The notes under the pieces are model-generated. The model ran no database searches. It was not told where the DNA came from and was given only the letters and a program-made list of their open reading frames with translations. Position numbers and translations under genes: made by a program. Positions 1-12,800 of a stretch of 64,000 nt of DNA are shown here, piece by piece. Source of the stretch: Congeria kusceri (taxonomy: Eukaryota > Mollusca > Bivalvia > Myida > Dreissenidae); the NCBI GenBank assembly GCA_027627225.1, contig CM051040.1, positions 27,436,634 through 27,500,633 on the forward strand, given 5' to 3'. Numbering within the stretch: position 1 is the first letter of the stretch; every line of letters begins with the position of its first letter.

Positions 1-378
1 TTTTATTCTTCGCCGCATATTCACCACCCAGTTTACGTATACTGGGCTGCATGTTAAATGTTTAAACACCTTCCAACAAAGAAACTGTACCTTAACTATA
101 AATAAGGTCATAGGAAAAGAGATTTCTGGCAAGAAACTTATAATATACATGAAAACTGCTCGTTTTTCCCAAAAATCAGAAAATGTTAATGATTGATAGG
201 CAAAAAACTGTTAGGGTCAGCGGAGAATATTAGGGAGGGGGGGCTCAGGGTAAGTGACAACAAACAACTTTTTTTTTACACCTAAGCATATTTTGTGATT
301 TGCTGATGTTTGATGATCGAGTCAGATATGAGTCAACTCTGAGTAGACAGATGTTCTTTACAAAGTATAGCCATATAA
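1..378. other. AT-rich non-coding DNA, presumably Trio intron
   Basis: No coding signal, RNA gene or repeat was recognised before the 27-bp array begins near 400. It is presumed to belong to the Trio intron upstream of the PH2 exon. Confidence 0.4.
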
Positions 379-399
379 ATGGGGTTTTCCAGTTTCAAA

Positions 400-1310
400 C
401 TCTGTAAACACGATTTTGCTATTTCAAACTCTACACAAGATTTTGCAATGTCAAACTCTCAACACAAGATTTTGCAATGTCAAACTCTACACAAGATTTT
501 GCAATGTCAAACTCTCTACACAAAATGTTGCTATGTTAAACTCTACACAAGATTTTGCAATGTCAAACTCTACACAAGATGTTGCAGTGTCAACTCTACG
601 CAAGATTTTGCAATGTCAAACTTTCTTCACAAGATTTTGCAATGTCGAACTCTCTACACAAAATGTTGCTCTGTCAAACTCTACACAAGATTTTGCAATG
701 TCAAACTCTCTACACAAAATGTTGCTCTGTCAAATTCTACACAAGATTTTGCAATGTCAAACTACACAAGATTTTGCAATGTCAAACTCTCTACACAAAA
801 TGTTGCTTTGTTAAACTCTACACTAGATTTTGCAATGTCAAACTCTACACAAGACGTTGCAGTGTCAAACTCTACTCAAGATTTTGCAATTTCAAACTCT
901 CCTCACAAGATTTAGCAATTTCAAACTCTACTCAATATTTTGCAATGTCAAACTCTCTACGCAAGATTTTGCAATGTCAAACTCTTACACACGATTTTGC
1001 AATGTCAAACTCTACACAAAATGTTGCTCTGTCAAACTCTACACAAGATTTTGCAATGTCAAACTCTCCACACAAGATTTTGCAATGTCAAACTCTACGC
1101 AAGATTTTGCAATGTCAACCTCTACGCAAGATTTTGCAATGTCAAACTCCACACAAGATTTGCAATGTCAAACTCTACACAAGATTTTGCAATGTCAAAC
1201 TCTCTACACAAGATTTTGCAATGTCAAACTCTACACAAAATGTTGCTCTGTCAAACTCTAAACAAGATTTTGTCAAACTCTACACAAGATTTTGCAATGT
1301 CAAACTCCCT
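400..1310 (+). repeat. 27-bp minisatellite array
   Basis: About 33 imperfect copies of a unit containing CACAAGATTTTGCAATGTCA, with a second variant reading ACAAAATGTTGCTCTGTCAA. Several overlapping open frames of 130-256 codons cross the array because the unit length is a multiple of three. They are Cys/Gln/Asn-rich repeats in three frames at once with no splice context, so I treat them as non-coding. Confidence 0.9.
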
Positions 1311-1325
1311 AAACCAAGATTCTGA

Positions 1326-2094
1326 ACTCGGGTATGACAATCTTCTCAGCTGATTTCCTTCTTTTTACACTGAAAATTGTCATCAGAAGTGGTTGAACTG
1401 TGTCAAATCTGTATAAACAGACACAATTTGGAGGGTTTGTATATATATATATCGGAGTTTCAGCTGTTTTTCACCATTTCATGCTCATGCCTGGAACTGA
1501 AAACAGTGTCAGTGTTTTATCCAGCTGGTAATGTCAAAATTTTGAACATTAGCATGTTAACTTCAGCTTCGTGAATGAAAGATGTTTAGTTTCTTTCCAA
1601 ACATTTTTTTAAGAAAAACACTTCAAAGATCTTGATTTTACAAGATGTTTGTGCTGTGGATAATGATATCAGATAATGCTTTGGATTCACTCTCAAAACT
1701 TGCAAATTTATCAAAAGAACGTTACTGCAGAAAGTCTTAAGAATTTCCTTCCTTGTCAAAACAATCTGGTACTTTCTGAAGTAGTTTTTGTTTTCTTATC
1801 AAAACAGTCTTGTAAATGGCTGTTTGTGTTGAAAGTGTAAATTAACAGCTGTACAAGGTTTTATGAAATTATGCTTGAAAAGAAAATATTTTATGCATAA
1901 GCACTTTGTTTCCCTGAGAAATGAACTTTGTACTCCTAACTCATCTAATAGAAATCGTTTTATAGCAAAATAATCTTTATACAAACATATTTTTTATTAA
2001 CAGTATGATAAATCATATACTGGCCAAGTACAATTAGGCACAGTCTTATTTAAGTAATGCACAGTTGAGAAATGCATATTGATAACAAATCATA
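1326..2094. other. Non-coding, no feature recognised
   Basis: AT-rich sequence with a short TATA run near 1441. No exon with a family match and no clear repeat was found. Confidence 0.4.
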
Positions 2095-2700
2095 ATTATG
2101 CCCCCCCTTCGAAGAAGTGGGGGTATATTGCTTTGCACCTGTCTGTCGGTCGGTCGGATGGTCGGTCGGTCTGTCCGTAGACCATTTCGTTTCCGCACGA
2201 TATCTAGAGAACGCTTTGACCTACGATCATTTAAGTTGGTATGCTGGTTAAATTGGAGCAAAGGAAGACGCCTATTGATTTTGAGGCCAACAGGTCAAAG
2301 GTCAAGGTCACAGGGGCTCGTTACATGAAATTCGTTTCCGCACGATATCTAGAGAACGCTTTGACCTACGATCATTTAAGTTGGTATGCTGGTTACTTGG
2401 GAGGAAAGGAAGACGCCTATCAATTTTGAGGTCAAAGGTCAAGGTGACAGACGCTTGTTACATGAAAACTGTTTCCTCTGTAGACCATTTTGTTTCCGCA
2501 TGATATGTAGAATACGCTTTGACCTACGATCATCCAAGTTGGTATGCTGGTTACTCGGGAGGAAAGGAAGACGCCTATCAATTTTGAGGTCAACAGGTCA
2601 AAGGTCAATGTCACAGGGGCGTGTAACATGAAAACTGTTTTCTCCATAGACCATTTTGTATTCGCAGGATATCTAGAGATGTTTTGGCCTATTTGATGTT
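2095..2700 (+). repeat. Interspersed mollusc-type repeat with about 3.5 tandem units of ~150 bp
   Basis: It starts with a C-run hairpin-like end (CCCCCCCTTCGAAGAAGTGG) and a GGTCGGTCGG stretch. Units then contain TTTCCGCACGATATCTAGAG, TTTGACCTACGATCAT and AGGTCAAAGGTCAAGGTCAC, at about 2180, 2330, 2485 and a truncated copy at 2648. Open frames here are short and derive from the repeat. Confidence 0.8.
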
Positions 2701-3245
2701 TAAATCAAACAGAAAACAGGTATCCTTATATAATGGACTGTTAAAATAAATGCATAATTATACTCTATCTTTCTTTCAGCTTTGTATTTACTTTCTAAAG
2801 CATCAACTTCAATTTCCTCCCCATGTGTTAATGTGCACATACAATATTTAAAAAATCTCTTAACAATTGCACATATTGATGACTTGGCTGTAAGTTGGGG
2901 TCATTCATGTTTTACAAACATCTCTTGTTTTCATTAACTCCTTTTGAATGCTACATTCCATATACAAAGGACTGCTTAAATTTGTTTGATATGTTTAAAA
3001 TACTGAGTTGAAGACAAACCTTTGGGGTGAATACAGCAGTTTCCTCCCCTGAATCTTTTCTGTAATCGCATCAGTGGTTGAAATTAGCTAAGAGACATAA
3101 ACCCTGCACTGGTGAATTTTGAACTGGGCTTGCTTAGAATCTCAGTTTTATATACATGTAGATGGGCTTATACAATTTTCATGCTTCCAAGTAATAATGC
3201 AAGAACTCCAGCTTGCTTGACCAAACTACTTATTTTAATGACAGT
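2701..3245. other. Non-coding intron sequence
   Basis: No feature recognised. The sequence leads into the acceptor-derived array that precedes the first Trio exon of the window. Confidence 0.4.
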
Positions 3246-3249
3246 CACA

Positions 3250-3614
3250 TTCCTGTATTAACAAGAATTAACATATTTTTCCTCCACACATCCAGGGAAT
3301 GATAACTGCATACACAAGAATTAATATACTTTTCCTGTACATCCTGGGGAAGATAACTGCATATGCAAGATTAGGGAAAGATAACTGCATATACAGGAAT
3401 TAACATATTTTTACTTCACACATCAAGGGGAAGATAACTGCATTATACAAGAATTTACAGATTTTTCCTCTGTCCATCCAGGGAAAATAACTCCATATTC
3501 AAAGATTAACATGTTTTTCCTCTATGCATGGGAAGATAACTCCATATTCAAAAATTATCATAGCAAGGGATGATAACTCCATTTTAAGAATTAACAAATT
3601 TTTCCTCTATGCAG
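3250..3614 (+). repeat. Decayed tandem copies of the PH2-exon splice acceptor
   Basis: The real acceptor at 3614 reads TTTTTCCTCTATGCAG followed by GGAAAGATAACTGC. Upstream the same string recurs in degraded form every 50-80 bp: TTTTTCCTCCACACATCCAG-GGAATGATAACTGC near 3280, CTTTTCCTGTACATCCTGGG-GAAGATAACTGC near 3330, and further copies near 3375, 3410, 3465, 3520 and 3570. Each copy spans the intron-exon boundary. Confidence 0.85.
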
Positions 3615-3827
3615 GGAAAGATAACTGCGGTAGGAAAGCTCCTGCTCCAAGTTAACCTGTCTGTTGCCGAGCTACCAAACTCAGGTAGCAGCTCCAAAGG
3701 GGGACAACTCAAGTTCAATGACCGGCGCGTGTTTCTCTTCGAGCAGATCGTTCTGTTCAGTGAAATGACAGAAAAGAAACGAGGCAATATTGTCAGCGAA
3801 TACTACCTGTTCAAAAACAGCTTAAAG
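3615..3827 (+). CDS. Trio: Trio exon: N-terminal part of second PH domain
   Basis: Phase 0 to phase 0, 71 codons. It encodes GKITAVGKLLLQ and RRVFLFEQIVLFSE, the strand pattern of the PH domain after the DH2 domain of Trio and kalirin, where the motif VFLFEQIV is diagnostic. The acceptor is TCTATGCAG at 3614 and the donor is AAG|GTGATA at 3828. The open frame runs past the donor but loses similarity there. In this family the PH domain helps position the DH2 catalytic unit on Rho GTPase. Confidence 0.92.
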
Positions 3828-6800
3828 GTGATAGAGAAAATTATCCTGGTTAAAACACACTTTACAACACATACCACATTTAAATTTAAGATATTGAACA
3901 ATGGTATATCTAATGTGTTTTTAGCTCACCAGAGCACAACGTGCTCATGGTGAGCTTTTGTGATCGCCTTTTGTCCGTCGTGCGTCGTCAACATTTATCT
4001 TGTGAACACTCTAGAGGCCACATTTATTGGTCAGTCTTCATGAAAATTGGTCAGAATATTTGTCCCAATGATATCTCGGCTGAGTTCGAAACTGGGTCAT
4101 GTGGGGTCAAAAACTAGGTCACTAGGTCAAATTGAAGAAAAAGCCTGTGAACACTATAGAAGTCACATTTTTTGCCCAATCAACATAAAACTTGCTAAGA
4201 ACATTTGCTCAAATGATATCTTGGCCGAGTTCGAAAATGGTTCCGATCTGTTGAAAAACATGGCCGCCAGTGGGTGGGGCAGTTTTCCTTTTATGGCTAT
4301 AGAAAAAGCTTGTGAACACTCTAGAAGTCACATTTTTTGCCCAATCAACATAAAACTTGCTCAAAACCTTTGTTCTTATGATATCTTGGCCCAGTTCGAA
4401 AATGATTCTGCTCCGTTGAAGAACATGGCCGCCAGGGAGCAGAGCAGTTTTCCTTATGGCTATGGAAAAAGCTTGTGAACACTCTAGAAGTCACATTTTT
4501 TGCCTAGTCAACATGAAACTTGCTCAGAACATTTGTTGTTATGATATCTCGGCCGAGTTAAAAAATGGGTCTGGTCCGTTGAAAAACATGGCCTCCAGGG
4601 GGGGGGTCAGTTTTCCTTATATGGCTATAGAAAAGCTTGTGAACACTCTAGAAGTCACAGTTTTTGCCCAGTCTTCATGAAACTTGGTCAAAACATTTGT
4701 CTCAATGATATCTTGGTGGAGTTCGAATCTGGGTCATGTGGGGTCAAAAACTAGGTCACTAGGTCAGATTGAAGAAAAAGCTTGTTAACACTCTCGAAGT
4801 CACATTTTTTGCCCAATCTTCATGAATCTTGGTCAGAATATTTATCCCAATGATATCTGGACGGAGTTCGAATCTGGGTCATGTGGGGTCAAAAACTAGG
4901 TCACTAGATAAAATTGAAGAAAAAGCTTGTTAACACTCTAGAAGTCACATTTTTTGCCCAATCTTCATGAAACTTGGTCAGAACATTTGTCCCAATGGTA
5001 TCTCGGCTGAGTTTGACTCTGGGTCATATGGGGTCAAAAACTAACTGACTTTTTAAGCTGTGTAGAATAATTTTCGCATTATCGTTGTGTATCGACCAAT
5101 AAACAACCCTTTGTCTTTCTGATGTATGGCTATTAAACAATGCCCTCGTGGTTTTATTCCTACGCATAAGAACTCCAAATCATTGTTTATTGGGCAATAA
5201 CGATAAATCAAAAATTATTTCTTAACTATCATTAGAATCATTAATGTTGGTGTTCAGGTGAACAAAATGTCCATGACGGACAACGTGGACAGCGACCCCC
5301 TGAAGTTCATGCTACGAGACCAGACCCCCGGCGCGGACATGAAGTTTGTGATTCAGGCTCCCTCAGAGGACGTGAAAACTCAGTGGGTCTCCGCCATACA
5401 GAAGATACTGGAGATGCAGGGAGACTTCCTCAGAGGTATGTGGGAAGCTTTTGAACTTAAATTACTATTTATGATGTGTTAAAGTCATAATGTGGGTTAT
5501 GGGGTGTTGAAATCACACGATACTTTCGATTAAGTCATAGAAGAATCTGGAGCTGTCAGTAAATTTTCATTGTTTAGGATGTTTAAGTCACGTAAGATGC
5601 AGGGAGATTTCCTCAGAGGTATGTGATAAGGTTTTAAACTTTCGATCTATGGTGTGGTGAAGTCATTTGGTCTTGATTTACTAGGCAGTGGGTTATGGGG
5701 TGTGGAAGTGACAGAAGATCCTCTAGATGTGGTGAAGTCATAAGGTCTTGATTTACTAGGCAGTGGGTTATGGGGTGTGGAAGTGACAGAAGATCCTCTA
5801 GATGTGGTGAAGTCATAAGGTCTTGATTTACTAGGCAGTGGGTTATGGGGTGTGGAAGTGACAGAAGATCCTCTAGATGTGGTGAAGTCATAAGGTCTTG
5901 ATTTACTAGGCAGTGGGTTATGGGGTGTGGAAGTGACAGAAGATCCTCTAGATGTGGTGAAGTCATAAGGTCGTGATTTACTAGGCAGTGGGTTATGGGA
6001 TGTGGAAGTGACAGAAGATCCTCTAGATGTGGTGAAGTCATAAGGTCTTGATTTACTAGGCAGTGGGTTATGGGGTGTGGAAGTGACAGAAGATCCTCTA
6101 GATGTGGTGAAGTCATAAGGTCTTGATTTACTAGGCAGTGGGTTATGGGGTGTGGAAGTGACAGAAGATCCTCTAGATGTGGTGAAGTCATAAGGTTGTG
6201 ATTTACTAGGCAGTGGGTTATGGGATGTGGAAGTGACAGAAGATCCTCTAGATGTAGTGAAGTCATAAGGTTTTGATTTACTAGGCAGTGGGTTATGGGA
6301 TGTGGAAGTGACAGAAGATCCTCTAGATGTGGTGAAGTCATAAGGTCGTGATTTACTAGGCAGTTGGTTATGGGGTGTGGAAGTGACAGAAGATCCTCTA
6401 GATGTGGTGAAGTCATAAGGTCGTGATTTACTAGGCAGTTGGTTATGGGATGTGGAAGTGACAGAAGATCCTCTAGATGTGGTGAAGTCATAAGGTCTTG
6501 ATTTACTAGGCAGTGGGTTATGGGGTGTGGAAGTGACAGAAGATCCTCTAGATGTGGTGAAGTCATAAGGTCGTGATTTACTAGGCAGTGGGTTATGGGA
6601 TGTGGAAGTGACAGAAGATCCTCTAGATGTGGTGAAGTCATAAGGTCGTGATTTACTAGGCAGTGGGTTATGGGGTGTGGAAGTGACAGAAGATCCTCTA
6701 GATGTGGTGAAGTCATAAGGTCTTGATTTACTAGGCAGTGGGTTATGGGGTGTGGAAGTGACAGAAGATCCTCTAGATGTGGTGAAGTCATAAGGTTTTG

Positions 6801-9800
6801 ATTTGCTAGGCAGTGGGTTATGGGATGTGGAAGTGACAGAAGATCCTCTGGATGTGGTGAAGTCATAAGGTCGTGATTTACTAGGCAGTGGGTTATGGGA
6901 TGTGGAAGTGACAGAAGATCCTCTAGATGTGGTGAAGTCAGTAGGTCTTGATTTACTAGGCAGTGGGTTATGGGATGTGGAAGTGACAGAAGATCCTCTA
7001 GATGTGGTGAAGTCATTTGGTCTTGATTTGCTAGGCAGTGGGTTATGGGATGTGGAAGTGACAGAAGATCCTCTAGATGTGGTGAAGTCATAAGGTCTTG
7101 ATTTGCTAGGCAGTGGGTTATGGGATGTGGAAGTGACAGAAGATCCTCTAGATGTGGTGAAGTCATAAGGTCTTGATTTGCTAGGCAGTGGGTTATGGGA
7201 TGTGGAAGTGACAGAAGATCCTCTAGATGTGGTGAAGTCATTTGGTCTTGATTTGCTAGGCAGTGGGTTATGGGATGTGGAAGTGACAGAAGATCCTCTA
7301 GATGTGGTGAAGTCATTTGGTCTTGATTTGCTAGGCAGTGGGTTATGGGATGTGGAAGTGACAGAAGATCCTCTAGATGTGGTGAAGTCATAAGGTCTTG
7401 ATTTACTAGGCAGTGGGTTATGGGGTGTGGAAGTGAAAGAAGATCCTCTAGATGTGGTGAAGTGATAAGGTCTTGATTTACTGGGCAGTGGGTTATGGGA
7501 TGTGGAAGTGACAGAAGATCCTCTAGATGTGGTGAAGTCATAAGGTCTTGATTTACTAGGCAGTGGGTTATGGGATGTGGAAGTAACAGAAGATCCTCTA
7601 GATGTGGTGAAGTCATAAGGTCTTGATTTGCTAGGCAGTGGGTTATGGGGTGTGGAAGTGACAGAAGATCCTCTAGATGTGGTGAAGTCATAAGGTCTTG
7701 ATTTACTAGGCGGTGGGTTATGGGATGTGGAAGTGACAGAAGATCCTCTAGATGTAGTGAAGTCATAAGGTCTTGATTTACTAGCCAGTGGGTTATGGGA
7801 TGTGGAAGTGACAGAAGATCCTCTAGGTTTGGTGAAGTCATAAGGTCGTGATTTACTAGGCAGTGGGTTATGGGATGTGGAAGTGACAGAAGATCCTCTA
7901 GATGTGGTGAAGTCATAAGGTCTTGATTTACTAGGCAGTGGGTTATGGGATGTGGAAGTGACAGAAGATCCTCTAGGTTTGGTGAAGTCATAAGGTCATG
8001 ATTTACTAGACAGTGGGTTATGGGGTGTGGAAGTGACAGAAGATCCTCTAGATGTGGTGAAGTCATAAGGTCTTGATTTACTAGGCAGTGGGTTATGGGA
8101 TGTGGAAGTGACAGAAGATCCTCTAGATGTGGTGAAGTCATAAGGTCTTGATTTACTAGGCAGTGGGTTATGGGATGTGGAAGTGACAGAAGATCCTCTA
8201 GATGTGGTGAAGTCATAAGGTCGTGATTTACTAGGCAGTGGGTTATGGGATGTGGAAGTGACAGAAGATCCTCTAGATGTGGTGAAGTCATAAGGTCCTG
8301 ATTTACTAGGCAGTGGGTTATGGGATGTGGAAGTGACAGAAGATCCTCTAGATGTGGTGAAGTCATAAGGTCTTGATTTACTAGGCAGTGGGTTATGGGA
8401 TGTGGAAGTGACAGAAGATCCTCTAGATGTGGTGAAGTCATAAGGTCTTGATTTACTAGGCAGTGGGTTATGGGGTGTGGAAGTGACAGAAGATCCTCTA
8501 GATGTGGTGAAGTCATAAGGTCTTGATTTACTAGGCAGTGCGTTATGGGATGTGGAAATGACAGAAGATCCTCGAGATGTGGTGAAGTCATTTGGTCTTG
8601 ATTTACTAGGCAGTGGGTTATGGGATGTGGAAATGACAGAAGATCCTCTAGATGTGGTGAAGTCATAAGGTCTTGATTTACTAGGCAGTGGGTTATGGGA
8701 TGTGGAAATGACAGAAGATCCTCGAGATGTGGTGAAGTCATAAGGTCTTGATTTACTAGGCAGTGGGTTATGGGATGTGGAAGTGACAGAAGATCCTCTA
8801 GATGTGGTGAAGTCATTTTGTCTTGATTTACTAGGCAGTGGGTTATGGGATGTGGAAATGACAGAAGATCCTCTAGATGTGGTGAAGTCATTTGGTCTTG
8901 ATTTACTAGGCAGTGGGTTATGGGGTGTGGAAGTGACAGAAGATCCTCTAGGTGTGGTGAAGTCATAAGGTATAAGGTCGTGATTTACTAGGCAGTGGGT
9001 TATGGGGTATGGAAGTCACAGAAGATACTAGTTATTGCAGGGAGATCTTGTAGGCACTTGTAGGGTCTGAGTATGACATTGTTTTATTGTTTAACTTTTA
9101 CACCGTTTGTAAAATCTAAGTTTTATGTTGATAGACAAACATCTAAGGTGTGTCCAAGTTGTCAGGCCATAATTATGGTAGTGGGTTATGGGGTGTTGAA
9201 GATTAACTTAAAGTGTTTTGAAGTCATAAGGCCGTATGGCAGTGTGCTATGGGTTGTTAACTTTGAACTTGGATCTAAGGTGTGTAAAACATGGTTTTAT
9301 TGATACTGCTAGAAAAATATCTAAGTTGCATCAACATCATAATTTACTAGGCAGCATGTTATGGGGTATTGGGTTTTACCATAGGTGTGGATATTTGTAT
9401 GTATGTTATGCGTGTCTAAGTCATAATTTCATAGTTTCTTGGACAGTGCGTTGTGGATGTTGCAGTGAATAGTTTTGTGATGCAGGGAAATTTTCCTATC
9501 AGGCCTTGTGGCCAGTAATAGATACAGATATTATGTGAAGACTAGGGCATATTTGTTAACGTGTATTTAATCATTTTAATGTGACCTTGTTTACTTTCAG
9601 CTTTGCAATCACCAATAGCGTACTACAACAAAGATAAGGAGCTTACCAAAGAATTGTAAGTAGAGCTTGCTTGGTGACCTTAATCTTGTGCGATATTCCC
9701 AGATTTTATTCCTTCACCTTACCTTAGTTTTTGTGGTCCGTTTGTCACCCAGACAACAATGCTTTTGTCACATGCTACCTAGTTAGAGCACAGTTGTGTT

Positions 9801-12800
9801 AGCATATACATTGTGTGTCTAAGAGGTTAAGAACCAAATTAAACACTCCAAATTATGACCAAGAGTTAAGGTAGGTTGTTTCAGGCATTTAAGAGTGGTC
9901 GCTTTGGAGTCCATTGCTCCTTCTTAGCAATGTTATAGAAGGCAATGTTATAGGAGGCAATTTTTCATTTATGGTTAAACCCAAAGTTGTAAACAGTAAA
10001 TTTGTTAAGAACCAAATTAAACCCTCCAAATTATGACCAAGAGTTAAGGTACGTTGTCTGAGGCATTTAAAAGTGGTCGCTTTGGAGTCAGTTGGTCCTT
10101 CTTAGCAATTTTATAGGAGGCTATTTTTCATTTATGGTTAAACCCAAAGTTGTAAACAGTAAATTTGTTAAGAACCACATTAAACCCTCCAAATTATGAC
10201 CAAGAGTTAAGGTAGGTTGTTTGAGGCATTTAAGAGTGGTCGCTTTGGAGTCAGTCGGTCCTTCTTAGCAATTTTATAGGAGGCTGTTTTTCATTTATGG
10301 TTAAACCCAAAGTTGTAAACAGTAAATTTTTACTTATCATGTAACAGACATTTTTTTCATTAAGCATCTTAACAGTTATATTTTTAAGACGCAAACTGTA
10401 AGAAGTATCTGAAACAATGTGTAGTTGCATGTAGCCTTGTGAGACGCAGTTGTTAAGATGTGTGTTGGCCATTTCAGCCCAGGGAATGGGTCTCCACCTG
10501 TGTAAGTTGTCGGTGTGCTCTCGTGTTGGTAGATAGACGCTGTTTGTACCTACAACACTGCTTCTCCTACATTATAACTCCTGGGAGACTAAACATATTA
10601 GAATATTGAATATTAGAATATTGCATTGGCCTTTATAGCTCACCAGTCCATGAAGCTCAGTGAGTCTGAGGTTGGCCCACTACTCAAAGCTTGTATCAAA
10701 TGATAAACTTAAAACTATATGAGGCGAGTCGTTGGAAAACCGGACATAATGCATGTTCGTAAAGTGTCATCCTGGATTAGCCTGTGCAGTCCGCACAGGC
10801 TAATCCGGGATGGCACTTTCCGCTTTTGTGGTATTTTCTGTTTCAAGGAAGTCTCTTCTAAACATAAATTCACTGTAGCGGAAAGTGCCGTCCTGGATTA
10901 GCCTGTGTGGACTGCACAGGCTAATCTGGGACGACACTTTAGGCACATGCATTAAGTCCAGTTTGCCCACGACGCGCCACATATAACATTTGGCCTTTTA
11001 GTTGGATAACCATAAAAGATAAATGGGGGCTATTAAATTTACCATATATTCCCTAATAAACGCTCCAGGGCTTTACATTTTTTCCAGTTCTTTGTGTTCT
11101 GGCATACATATCATTATTTGGAAAACATTATTATATGACTGTGTAGCTCATTGTGTTAACATTTCTTTCAAAGATTTACAAAAAAGGTGTCTTCCATGCA
11201 TTTGCATTGAGTGTTTAAAGCAAGCTGAGGGGGCATTAATTGGGCATGGAAGTTTGGGTGTTATTAGAATTTTTTATTTTTTTTGGTGGTGGGGGGGGGG
11301 AGTTATTAGAGTTGGAATATATGGTATAAGGTGTTTGGAATGACCTGAACAGGTTTCCATTTAATTATCATTAACCCCATGTCATATGAAGTGTTCACTA
11401 CAGTCAGTCAAGTCAGCACACTTTGCATTGCTCTTTAAGTCTGATCAAGAGACAATTATGGAGTAGCAGTAGTATCAATATATGTATTGCTTCATAGACC
11501 TCCATTGACTATTTATGTACAGGTGCCAGCCGAAGATGCTTCTATGTACTTAAGACTGTTGATGTTAGTTCTGACTGTCAAGGTCACAATGTTAACAAAT
11601 TGAAATTGGGGCTAATGTCAAGGTCACACTATGTTGATTAATGCTTTCATCTTAAATTCAAGGTCACATGTACAATGTCAGTGTTCTAACAGGGATTTGC
11701 TGTAAACTGTTTAAAACAAGTTCCTTGAATGGTTTGTACTTTTGACCTTGACCAGTAACCATTAGGTCAAGGTCAGCATGTTTATGACCTTGAAACATTT
11801 GTAAAAAAATCTCTTTGATAGGTCGAACATATTAAAGTTTGCAGTTTAATTTTGTATTTAGAAAACCTCACAGAAGACTTAAGTATTTGACCAACTTTGG
11901 ACTGGCTTGTGTTAAGTAGTAGTTTGCCAGCATTTGAATATGAATATTAATTTAGTGACCGTGTTTCTGATGTTGATTTTGTGACAGCGTTACTAGTGTT
12001 GATTTTGTGACAGCGTTACTTATGTTGATTTTGTGAAAGTGTTAGTAATGTAGTTTAATGTTTGTGGCATTGTTTGATCTAGTAAAGAAATATAATAAGT
12101 GTTGATACATCATGTATATCAATACCTTCTATGTTTGTACAGCATCTTTATATTAACATTCCTTGAATTTATTTTAAATGTATATTTTATAAAAATATTG
12201 CGAAAAACATGGTTTTAATGAACTTCCAAAATCCATGTTATGAATTCTTATATATTCTTTGCTAGATAAGTACTAAGTATTCATATTTTCATCTCAGTGT
12301 GTTTGTTCTGTTGTTTGGTTTCAGTATGAGTTTTTTAATCCATTTTGTTTTATGCAGCATGCCAATTCGTCAGTTGTTTTTGTTTTTTAAACAGAAAAAC
12401 TAGGCACTTCAGTTGGCTTAAAAGCTAGTCCATTGCTATGGGAGCAAATTGTGTTGGTAAACTTAGTTGCCAGTTAGCGTACTCGCATTAGTTGTGTATA
12501 AATATTAATCTTTTCTAACCTCAGTGCAGATTGGACTGGGAAATTCTAAAGCAGCCATTTTATACCCAAAAAAGTATTTTCACGCATTGATTGCAGATAA
12601 GTGGCAACTTAACCAATATTCTATCACGGCACGCGGCTAGTGGTGCATAGATACAGAAGGAAAACAACTGGGGGTTATTCTGCAACAAATAATGGGCGGT
12701 GCCTAATGTTTTGAAAATAGTTCCGGAAATTCGAAGAAATTGTTCAGTAAAATGCACGTGCTTAAACGCGCGATAGCAAATTGTGACGAACAAATCATTT

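Noticed and set aside
379..1353. Overlapping long frames (130-256 codons) in the 27-bp array
   Set aside because: Three frames are open at the same time over the same repeat, composition is unit-driven, and there are no splice or promoter signals.
5634..8966. 1,110-codon minus-strand ORF as a gene
   Set aside because: It is entirely satellite, antisense within a Trio intron, with no unique coding sequence at either end. Kept only as a repeat.
10719..10982. Two opposing 60-codon frames of similar sequence
   Set aside because: They are the two strands of a fold-back MITE.
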